Shown here piece after piece: positions 6,888 through 14,078 of a stretch of DNA of 22,758 nt. The notes beneath the pieces are model-generated. The model saw only the letters and a list, made by a program, of their open reading frames with translations, searched no databases and had not been told where the DNA came from. The stretch is from positions 1-22,758 of the forward strand of contig CALCHD010000255.1 of NCBI GenBank assembly GCA_937901105.1, given 5' to 3'. A program made the translations under genes and the position numbers. Source of the stretch: an uncultured Bacteroidales bacterium (lineage in GTDB: Bacteria > Bacteroidota > Bacteroidia > Bacteroidales > UBA932). Each line of letters opens with the position of its first letter. Position 1 is the stretch's first letter.

Positions 6888-7739
6888 TTAGATTTCTTCT
6901 ACAAACATAACGCCTTCCAGAGCACTTAGCTTTTCCATAAATTCTAAATGACTTTCTTTATGCGGAAGTCTTAACGTAATAATTGCCGCCATCTTTGCAC
7001 CCATGGTATTACTCGACTGCTCCACTTCTACATCTTCTACTTTGATATTGTTTTCTCTTGCATAGATTCTCAGTTCTCCATCTTCAAACAGCAGCACCCA
7101 TACAGCTTCTGCCACCCCCATAGACTCTGAAGTAAGATTCAGGTTCCACGTATAGTCCACTGTATTTTCGCCTTCATTTCTTATATAGTAAGTATAGGCA
7201 AAATAGGTGTCATTGTGTTCCCCATCAATCTGATCAATCTCTGTAGGGATATGGCTGATAGAAATACACGGTACTTCATCTGCCGGTGTTGCAAACAACT
7301 GGGTTGTCGGATTGATAAATTCCTTGTTATCACTCAATGTAAACCCTTCTTTGAACATTTCCTCCGACAAGTTTACTGTATAATGACCTCGCATATACTG
7401 TATAATGGAAAACAGAAACAAAATGATCAAAAAAGCTGCAAGAGAAGCTAACAAAGCTCCCAGCCAATGATTATACAACCACGGGAAAACCTTGTTGTAT
7501 TTATCAAAGTACAGACCAAGAGTACTTGCAGTCAATTCAAATTCCCGCTTACTCTTGATCCCTCTGGCTTTCATTTCTTTACGAAGTTTTTTTCGACCTT
7601 TCTTAATGGCCTTTACTTCATCTTTCGATAGTATGACGCCAGCTCTCTTCTTTTTAAAGAATCCTCTTTGCTTTTTCTCTGCACCTGTAATCTTCGGAGC
7701 TTTCTCCGGAATCTTATCTTTTTCTTTTTGTGATTCCAA
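6888..7739 (-). CDS. Single-pass membrane protein with ACT/MgtC-like C-terminal segment (possible fusion)
   Basis: This 283-residue protein starts at a TTG (7,737-7,739) with GAGGAGG about eight bases upstream. It has a Lys/Arg/Glu-rich cytoplasmic N-terminus (about 1-88), one membrane helix (about 92-114) and an extracytoplasmic domain with the block YFAYTYYIRNEG (179-190). In similar Firmicutes proteins I recall, that block continues into a longer conserved domain. Here it instead runs at about residue 222 into a stretch with alpha-beta-beta-alpha-beta pattern and the ending SHLEFMEKLSALEGV(M)FVEEI. That ending resembles the ACT-like tail of MgtC/SapB-type proteins, which is normally cytoplasmic. 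The protein may therefore be a chimera, natural or from assembly. It is the last gene of the five-gene operon, 19 bases after the HD-GYP-like gene. Function unknown. Confidence 0.7.
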   Translation of the reverse strand: MESQKEKDKIPEKAPKITGAEKKQRGFFKKKRAGVILSKDEVKAIKKGRKKLRKEMKARGIKSKREFELTASTLGLYFDKYNKVFPWLYNHWLGALLASLAAFLIILFLFSIIQYMRGHYTVNLSEEMFKEGFTLSDNKEFINPTTQLFATPADEVPCISISHIPTEIDQIDGEHNDTYFAYTYYIRNEGENTVDYTWNLNLTSESMGVAEAVWVLLFEDGELRIYARENNIKVEDVEVEQSSNTMGAKMAAIITLRLPHKESHLEFMEKLSALEGVMFVEEI

Positions 7740-7745
7740 GATTGT

Positions 7746-7752
7746 AACCTCC
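7746..7752 (-). promoter_or_regulatory. Strong Shine-Dalgarno site that fixes a TTG start
   Basis: On the minus strand GAGGAGG lies about eight bases before the TTG at 7,737-7,739. No ATG is available at this distance, so the TTG start of the 283-residue membrane protein is well supported. Confidence 0.8.
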
Positions 7753-7758
7753 TCTGCC

Positions 7759-9126
7759 TTATTCCTGGTTCATCAAATATCGGATCAGCTCATCTTCTGT
7801 CAGTTTTATTTCTCCTGACGGCCAGTCAACAGCCATAATTCCATGAGTTTTTAAATCATGGATCGTTTGTTTAATGTCCTTCCAACCTTCTGAATCTTTC
7901 GCAATCCTTACCTTTGTAAAACCAATCTCCTGCAGCAACTGTACAGGAACATCTTCCGGATGATAATTATCCAGTACCATTTCAACTCCCTGGCCTATAT
8001 ACGAAGCAAGCAGCTCATAAATTCCCTGCTCTTTAAGAACCAGGCTTTCCTGAATAGTCATCATCAGTTTCTTTTTATCAATTCCTGTATCTGTGTACAG
8101 TTTTTCCAAAGCTTCAGAATGATCTCCACTGGTATAAAATGCCGAGAATACCGGCAGTAGAATTCCTCCCGAACGCAATTCACAGTTCTTCATCCTTACA
8201 ATTGCATCTGCGGCTTCATATAAGAAATATACCACAATATCTTTTGTCATGCCGGTTCTCATCAAAAGAACTTCTACCTCTTCCGCTGATTCCCTCACAT
8301 CTGGCTGATCCAACACGCCACCAAACCATGGTGTTGCTTCAAGTATGAATGTTTCTACAGATTTTCCAGATACAATCTGTCGATAGGTCAGTCCGAACGG
8401 TCTGTCTTGTCTACGTTCCACAAGCGGAACTGTTTTCGGCATTGTTTTTGTATACTGAATATACTTTTTATAAACATTTTTTAGTTCTATCTGACGATCC
8501 ATAAACACTTCAATCAGCTCTGATGAAAACCTGGTTTCATCACCTTGAAGGATTAGCTCCACAGCTTCTTCAAACGGTGTTTCTGATTTTCTTTCACAAA
8601 CTAGCCGATCTAATTCTTTCGCAAGACCTACAATCTGTCCTATCAGACTGATTTCATTCTTCTCGTATCCATAAGGAAATCCTTTTCCATCCCAATGTTC
8701 CATATGGTATTCGCATGCATCCTGAATCATCTTATTGGATACACTAACTTTGTCTCCGTTTTCCCCTTGGAGTCTTGCTACCAATTCTTTTCCTTCTACA
8801 GTATATCTACAATAATGATTCTTTTCATCAAGACTCATATTTTCATCCCAATTCAGATAACTCTCCGGTTCCATAGCCTTGCCAATCTGATGATAAAAGC
8901 CGCATTTGTATGCGATTTCCGCATAAGCTTCATCGATGTAAACCGGTGCTTCCTGATCCTTGAGATAGTAGGTTGATTTACAGACCCCCTCAAACAATAC
9001 CTGTGTATAATCTGCGACACGAACGGATTGCTGTCTCATAGCAGGGGTCAGTGCACGGAATGCCTCATCCCAGTTTCTGTATTTTACATATTTTAGAACT
9101 TCTTTTACTAACTGCATCTTTATCAC
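7759..9126 (-). CDS. Degenerate HD-GYP protein with EAL-like C-terminal remnant
   Basis: This 455-residue soluble protein probably belongs to cyclic-di-GMP signalling. Residues 60-180 follow the HD-GYP pattern: FYHQIGKAMEP (77-87) stands where HDIGKI normally is, and HWDGKGFP (144-151) where RWDGKGYP is. Gly-Phe-Pro replaces Gly-Tyr-Pro, and the catalytic His-Asp pair reads His-Gln. A later stretch resembles an EAL domain that has lost its start. LMMTIQESLVL (354-364) matches the EITES region, and GVEMVLDNYHPEDVPVQLL (380-398) the LDDFG..YSSL region, with the second Asp replaced by Asn. Loss of key metal ligands in both halves suggests a binding or sensing protein rather than a phosphodiesterase; this is inference. 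The start is a GTG at 9,124-9,126, with an in-frame ATG at 9,115-9,117 as the alternative; neither has a strong ribosome site. The gap to the gene before is 12 bases. Confidence 0.72.
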   Translation of the reverse strand: MIKMQLVKEVLKYVKYRNWDEAFRALTPAMRQQSVRVADYTQVLFEGVCKSTYYLKDQEAPVYIDEAYAEIAYKCGFYHQIGKAMEPESYLNWDENMSLDEKNHYCRYTVEGKELVARLQGENGDKVSVSNKMIQDACEYHMEHWDGKGFPYGYEKNEISLIGQIVGLAKELDRLVCERKSETPFEEAVELILQGDETRFSSELIEVFMDRQIELKNVYKKYIQYTKTMPKTVPLVERRQDRPFGLTYRQIVSGKSVETFILEATPWFGGVLDQPDVRESAEEVEVLLMRTGMTKDIVVYFLYEAADAIVRMKNCELRSGGILLPVFSAFYTSGDHSEALEKLYTDTGIDKKKLMMTIQESLVLKEQGIYELLASYIGQGVEMVLDNYHPEDVPVQLLQEIGFTKVRIAKDSEGWKDIKQTIHDLKTHGIMAVDWPSGEIKLTEDELIRYLMNQE

Positions 9127-9138
9127 TGCTTTCTAAGA

Positions 9139-10002
9139 CTAATCATCATCTTCAATGTTATAGTCGATCATTGGTGCACCATCGTAATCCTGGCTACGCT
9201 TCTTATGATACCTGTAAAGGAAATAACCGCCAACACAAAGAGCGATCAGTGCAAGAGCAAGCAGTACAGTTTTTAAAATCTTCCATAGACCGGATATATC
9301 TGTTTTTGATTTTTCCTTTTCGTCCTCCTTAACCTTCACAGTTACCTCCGCTTCCTCCAGAAGCTCATCAAGCACTCTCTCCTCTGTAGTTTCCTCCTCT
9401 GTTTTCGGTTTTTCTTCTTTTCTTACGATTGTAGTATTTTCTTCCACTTCTTTTGTTGTGGTTGTGGTTTTATCTGTGGAAGATACTGCGGAAGTTATTG
9501 CCTCATTTGAATTTGCTGTTTCTGATGTAGCAGACTCTTCCTCTTTTTCTGCTTCTGTCACATTTGCCGAACCAACTATAATCTTTTTTTCCTCATGTAA
9601 TCCCGAAGAATTGTACTTCCCTTTTTTGTCGGTACAACCTCCGGATAAGGTTACAAGATATTCTCCATCTTCCACAAAAGACAATTCTACAGTAATTGTC
9701 GATTTTACAGGCGTTCCGTTGCTAAGCATGAACACTTTGTTTCCTGATGCACCATAATATATTGTGTTGATTTCATCATTAGTCGTAATCTGGACATTCT
9801 CCAGATGAATCTCTCCGCCATCCACAGCCGCAACACTGATTTTTCCTTCCAGTGTCTGCATATCCCAAACACGAAATGTTATACTTCCTTCTTCTGCGCC
9901 TGCCTTAAATTCTGCTGTACGCTCTTCTGCATATACAGTTTTAGCTGGACATAACATAAGCAGAATCGTCAGCACTGAAAATAGTAATTTAAATTTCTTC
10001 AT
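9139..10002 (-). CDS. Membrane-anchored surface protein with possible cohesin-like domain
   Basis: This 287-residue protein has a signal peptide (1-25, ending VYA) and a beta-rich ectodomain (about 28-145). A Thr/Glu/Lys/Ser-rich spacer (about 146-235) follows, then one membrane helix (about 240-263), a basic stop-transfer cluster (YRYHKKR) and an acidic tail ending IEDDD. The ectodomain has the strand-and-turn rhythm of cohesins, for instance TIYYGASGNKVFMLSNGTPV and then VEDGEYLVTLSGG, but is shorter than a classical cohesin. I offer that only as a possibility; a general Ig-like fold is the alternative. GGGAGG precedes the ATG, overlapping the stop region of the dockerin-bearing gene 12 bases away, so the two are co-transcribed. 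A cohesin-like anchor next to a dockerin protein would make biological sense. The extended spacer would reach through the Gram-positive wall. Confidence 0.7.
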   Translation of the reverse strand: MKKFKLLFSVLTILLMLCPAKTVYAEERTAEFKAGAEEGSITFRVWDMQTLEGKISVAAVDGGEIHLENVQITTNDEINTIYYGASGNKVFMLSNGTPVKSTITVELSFVEDGEYLVTLSGGCTDKKGKYNSSGLHEEKKIIVGSANVTEAEKEEESATSETANSNEAITSAVSSTDKTTTTTKEVEENTTIVRKEEKPKTEEETTEERVLDELLEEAEVTVKVKEDEKEKSKTDISGLWKILKTVLLALALIALCVGGYFLYRYHKKRSQDYDGAPMIDYNIEDDD

Positions 10003-10014
10003 GATTCCTCCCGA

Positions 10015-13000
10015 CTAATTCAACACGCTTTTATAGACTACTTCATCTATCGGATCCCAGTAAATACATTTTCTGGTAATCAGTAATGCATCGTTGGAAT
10101 CATAAGGCTTTCCTTTTCCATTCATATCCGCTGCAAGTTTTGTTGGTTTATCAAGAATTCTCTGTTCTCCGGTTGCTAATCCAAGATAGTTTAAACAAAG
10201 AAGGGTAATATCTGATTCATTCACAACTCCATCTTTATTCACATCCCCCATCATGATGATGGTATACCGCGTCTCTACCTCTTCTCCATCTTCACCTTTG
10301 GAATAGCAGAGCACAGTTGCCCCATTTGGCACTTTTGTTTCACCTGTCATTCCTTTATTTTGATAATCTAAATATGCTTCTACGCTTTCACCCAGACCAT
10401 TTTCGAATTTTACGTTTTCTACAAATTCATTTTCACAAATTCCTTCAGGTTTCACGTCTAAGAATACTCGTTTATTCTTAAGATCTATATAGGATTCTCT
10501 GATCAGATCATCATCTTCTGCAACAACTGGTCTGACATCCCATTTCGAAAAGCTCTTCTTTAATTGCACTTTTGCACGATAATGCTGATTTTCAAACAGA
10601 GTGAGCACTTCTTCTTTCGTAAAGGTATAGTAACCGATACTTCCGTTATTTACCCTCTTTTCCTGCCCATTGATGATATAACAATAGTACTTATTTTCAT
10701 CTGTATCATCCGAATAGGCCGGAAGTTCAATTACTCTGTCTCCGTCATATTTGAAAGTTGCCGCATATTTATTCAATCCAGCAAATGTTACCGTATATTC
10801 CTTTGGTGTGTATACAAGACTTACACTTTCGTTTTTGCCCATCACTGTACCCGCCTGTGGAATTGCAGTTTCCACCAGATCGTAAAACTGTTTTTCTTCT
10901 TCTGTCAGTTTCGCGGCTTTTTCAAGCTCTCTGATATATTCCCGAATCTGTTCAACATCCTCTTTTTTCAGGGTGTATGCACCATTCTCCAGAATATAAT
11001 TAAATTCTTTTATTTTTTTTGCCCTTGTTCCTACCTTAACCGAAACAGCAATCGTTCCACTCTTCTCACCATTCTTGCGAACAGAACTGTATGCATAAAT
11101 GCCATTGGAAGCGTCCACTGCTTCTACCTGTCCTTCCAGTGAAATCAGCAGTTCAATTAGTGATGAAAAATCTTCATGCTCAACCTTTAATGCTTTATGC
11201 GGTCCTTCTAGCTCTGATGCAAGAAATTTTAACTGTGGAATCAGATTCTCTACTTTTGGTTTTTGTGCTGTCAGACTATAATCAACCAACAGTTTGTCAA
11301 ACCCTGGATCTTTCACAATCATTTCCAGACATACTGCAACAGTTTCCGCCTGTTCCGCAATTTTTTCATATGATTTATTTCTATAATAAACAGCCAAAGA
11401 CCAGTCGGAATCAGCACATAAATTCATATAGGTATAAAGTGCCAGCTGATCCTCCGTATCACTCCATCCCCCATTTCCCATCTTCTTGCCGGAAGACGAT
11501 TTTACGATTTTACTCTCACTGCTTGTAAGACGTCGAACAGCATCCTGACCGTCAATATTTTCCATATATCCGCCGATTATATTCAGTATCCCTTTTGACA
11601 TCAACGTACTGATACTGTTCATTTCCTGATACAGGCTTTTTACTGTCGTTCCTTCCGTTCCTCCCAGCAGATGGTTCTGCTGCGCAACATCTTTGACCAG
11701 CTCGTATGGCAGATTTAGTGCATACAGTACATCTTCTGTTTCATCCAAGTCTCTGTTAAGAATTCCATTTTTTACTTTTTCAATTTTTAATTTATAGTCA
11801 ACTTTAATGTGAGTAAAATTACTGTTTGTCCATGACGCAGTTCCATCCACAAATGAAATCTTCTCTACCAACGTTTTATCATCCATTACATAGACGGCAT
11901 TGGGAATCCATGTCATTCCCAGAATACCTGAGGAGTATTCAGATGCAGATACATGATAAACACCATTATCAAAAATCACTTCACTAACATGATTTGTGCC
12001 CGGAACTCTGATATTAAGTGTTGGACTGTCTACCGCTCTATTTCCCAGAATCTGTTTTGCTTCATCACTCATGGAATACTGCACATCACTTATCAAATAA
12101 TCATATAATCGACGTTCGGATTTTTCAGAACCTTCTAATTGAGTAATCTCTACGGATTTAGTTACTTTGTAGGTAATTCCTTCGTTATAGCTTATTTTTA
12201 TTCCCTGATCAGTTTCTACAATATAATCATAACTGATTTCTTCATCTGAACTTGCAGGAAATTCCATCTGATATCCATATGGCAACGTTGCATTTCCACG
12301 GAAATTTGTGTTAACTTTATATTCTTTCGGTGAGTAGGTAACTCTGTATTCCAAATCCTCTTTTAAAACACGTGAAATTTCAGTTTCTTTGCGGTCGTAG
12401 TTATTTGTATTAATCTCGTAATGACTGTCAGATGAATTCCATTCATCCAAAGCCTTTTGCTCAATGCCTTTTGCCTCAATAGCGTCTCTGATTTCTTTTT
12501 CAGTAGTTCCCTCTAACAGCTTAATCTGTGCGGTATGCTGCTGCAAATCATACAGTTTTTCATCCTCAAGTTCTCCGGAGGTTACCTTTCCATCCACCGT
12601 AATACTTACATCATAAGTTGTAATCTTACAGGATGCCTCCATTTCCGCTGCCAGAATTGTTTCTGCATCAACTTCCGGTACCTTCACTGATGTGTTTTTC
12701 AATGAATATACGGCAGCTTCTAAATCTGCAAATTCTGCATCACTGTATTTTGCCTTCATTATTTGCGACTTTACAGCTTCATCAAGAATTGACCAGTTCT
12801 TTTCGTTCTGAAGATTAGTTAATTCGCCTGGATTTGATGCAATACCAATAAGATTTTTTAAAATAGTATTCGCAGCTCTTAATTCTTCATACAATGCAGG
12901 ATTCACATCATAAAGTTCTCTGCAAACCTGTTTAAAACGTGTACTGTTTTTAAGTATGTTTACATGCTTATACAGTTCTGCACTGCGGGATTGTACTTCT

Positions 13001-13986
13001 GCACCTTTTGAAAATGTATATTCAAGAATCCCTGCCCCTGAATTCCGATACTCTTCACACATATTGTAAAGCACCAGCGCCTTTTCATTGGCTTCGTATT
13101 CTCCTGAAAGATAATTGATTGCCGCAATTTCTTCAGCATGTTCTGTCTCATCAAAAGCAGGTACTTTTTTTATCATTTTTTCCGGTTTCGAAATATCTTC
13201 GCTCTCTGCTGCTGACTGTGTTTCTGCCATTGTTTCCTCTTCCGGCTGTATTTCTAATGTCTGAGTTTCCTCAGCAGCCCCAAGAATTACTATAGCTTCT
13301 GCTCCAGCGGATGCAGACTCCACAACGGTTTCTTCTTTTTCAAATTCCAGAGTTAACAGTTTTGAGAGTGCAGGCGTCATATCTCCAAGATTTTTTAAAT
13401 CCATGCGCATTCCCTGAAAATCTTTTTCCAGATTTTTTGCAGTCTGTGCCAGTACCACTGGAATTTGCAAAAGTCTTTCCTGCTCATCTGTCGAAATATT
13501 CACATGAAGCTGATACTTTACAGATACAACATAACTGTTTCCATCATATGTAAACGCCTGTGAAGCGTTATATTCATCATCATCATAATAGCATGTACCT
13601 GTCGTGAGAGTGATTTCTTCCTTTTCTTCTCCCTCCGCACTCAGAACCGCCGATACTGGCAGCCAGGAACATCCGCCTGTATGCAGTGCCTTTGCATACA
13701 CAATATTATTAATATAATCCACTGCGACTAAATCTTTTTTGCCTTTTGTTTCATTGTTATAAGGTGCATAAAGAATATAATTATAGCCTCGATTTACTGC
13801 TTCGCTTAATAACACATTTGTTTCTTTCTCTCCCAGTCCGTAATGCTCTGCTACAATTTCAGCATTTGTGGCTGTCCAGATATAATTTTTCGGGTCATAA
13901 GTGCCTGCTGCCTCGCTGATATTTACGGATGTGGTAAAAACCATAAAAGCCAGGACTGCTGCCAGGCAGCGTTTCCATACTTTCAT
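10015..13986 (-). CDS. Large secreted protein with C-terminal dockerin-like domain
   Basis: This 1,323-residue secreted protein starts at the ATG at 13,984-13,986, preceded by AGGAGG seven bases upstream. A longer frame to 14,025 lacks such a site and would start inside a hairpin. Residues 1-27 form a signal peptide. The N-terminal domain (about 30-180) contains WLPVSAV and pairs with the same region of the 2,823-residue neighbour. Similarity to the neighbour continues over about the first 1,130 residues. It includes two copies of a Y-x-P-K-E-Y beta domain (near 540-630 and 1,050-1,100) and an EGPHKAL block near residue 925. The C-terminus (about 1,245-1,312) is dockerin-like. The first calcium loop DVNKDGVVNESD is canonical; the second, DMNGKGKPYDSND, has a Lys at position 5 and one extra residue. 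There is no recognisable enzyme domain, sortase motif or membrane anchor. A structural or adhesive role is inference. Confidence 0.85.
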   Translation of the reverse strand: MKVWKRCLAAVLAFMVFTTSVNISEAAGTYDPKNYIWTATNAEIVAEHYGLGEKETNVLLSEAVNRGYNYILYAPYNNETKGKKDLVAVDYINNIVYAKALHTGGCSWLPVSAVLSAEGEEKEEITLTTGTCYYDDDEYNASQAFTYDGNSYVVSVKYQLHVNISTDEQERLLQIPVVLAQTAKNLEKDFQGMRMDLKNLGDMTPALSKLLTLEFEKEETVVESASAGAEAIVILGAAEETQTLEIQPEEETMAETQSAAESEDISKPEKMIKKVPAFDETEHAEEIAAINYLSGEYEANEKALVLYNMCEEYRNSGAGILEYTFSKGAEVQSRSAELYKHVNILKNSTRFKQVCRELYDVNPALYEELRAANTILKNLIGIASNPGELTNLQNEKNWSILDEAVKSQIMKAKYSDAEFADLEAAVYSLKNTSVKVPEVDAETILAAEMEASCKITTYDVSITVDGKVTSGELEDEKLYDLQQHTAQIKLLEGTTEKEIRDAIEAKGIEQKALDEWNSSDSHYEINTNNYDRKETEISRVLKEDLEYRVTYSPKEYKVNTNFRGNATLPYGYQMEFPASSDEEISYDYIVETDQGIKISYNEGITYKVTKSVEITQLEGSEKSERRLYDYLISDVQYSMSDEAKQILGNRAVDSPTLNIRVPGTNHVSEVIFDNGVYHVSASEYSSGILGMTWIPNAVYVMDDKTLVEKISFVDGTASWTNSNFTHIKVDYKLKIEKVKNGILNRDLDETEDVLYALNLPYELVKDVAQQNHLLGGTEGTTVKSLYQEMNSISTLMSKGILNIIGGYMENIDGQDAVRRLTSSESKIVKSSSGKKMGNGGWSDTEDQLALYTYMNLCADSDWSLAVYYRNKSYEKIAEQAETVAVCLEMIVKDPGFDKLLVDYSLTAQKPKVENLIPQLKFLASELEGPHKALKVEHEDFSSLIELLISLEGQVEAVDASNGIYAYSSVRKNGEKSGTIAVSVKVGTRAKKIKEFNYILENGAYTLKKEDVEQIREYIRELEKAAKLTEEEKQFYDLVETAIPQAGTVMGKNESVSLVYTPKEYTVTFAGLNKYAATFKYDGDRVIELPAYSDDTDENKYYCYIINGQEKRVNNGSIGYYTFTKEEVLTLFENQHYRAKVQLKKSFSKWDVRPVVAEDDDLIRESYIDLKNKRVFLDVKPEGICENEFVENVKFENGLGESVEAYLDYQNKGMTGETKVPNGATVLCYSKGEDGEEVETRYTIIMMGDVNKDGVVNESDITLLCLNYLGLATGEQRILDKPTKLAADMNGKGKPYDSNDALLITRKCIYWDPIDEVVYKSVLN
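10045..10260 (-). other. Dockerin-like domain region (within the 1,323-residue protein)
   Basis: This encodes two EF-hand-like segments. The first reads D-x-N-x-D-G with Asp at position 12 and then the helix ITLLCLNYLG. The second ends with ALLITRKCI. The Asn/Asp ligand spacing and the duplicated loop-helix layout match type I dockerins. The second loop is irregular, so Ca2+ binding and cohesin recognition there may be altered. Confidence 0.75.
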
Positions 13987-14002
13987 TAAATTTCCTCCTA
14001 AA

Positions 14003-14049
14003 CACGCAGATACGGGGCAGGGCAAACTGCCCTGTCCCTGTCTGCCGTG
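14003..14049 (-). promoter_or_regulatory. Long intercistronic stem-loop between the two giant genes
   Basis: The core is a 7-bp stem (CAGGGCA / TGCCCTG, 14,018-14,024 with 14,028-14,034) with a 3-nt loop. It is extended by GGG/CCC across a one-base bulge and by an imperfect outer stem (14,003-14,010 with 14,041-14,049). No T-run follows in the direction of transcription, and the Shine-Dalgarno of the next gene lies only a few bases further on. It is therefore more likely an mRNA-processing, stability or translation-tuning element than a terminator. Confidence 0.6.
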
Positions 14050-14078
14050 AAAACTATGTTACAAATTTACCACATTAA

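Noticed and set aside
10564..11142. Plus-strand open frame of 192 codons, rich in Phe, Cys and Ile.
   Set aside because: It is the reverse of the dockerin-bearing gene. The hydrophobic look comes from reading Lys/Glu-rich codons backwards, and no start signals precede it.
13987..14025. Upstream ATG that would add 13 residues to the dockerin-bearing protein.
   Set aside because: It lies inside a strong hairpin and has no ribosome site, while the ATG at 13,986 has AGGAGG at the right distance and begins a proper signal peptide.
14003..14030. CACGCA ... CAGGGCAAAC on the plus strand resembles part of a cyclic-di-GMP-I (GEMM) riboswitch.
   Set aside because: It is on the strand opposite to all genes, the required GACGCAAAG segment is absent, and the match is explained by the intercistronic hairpin.
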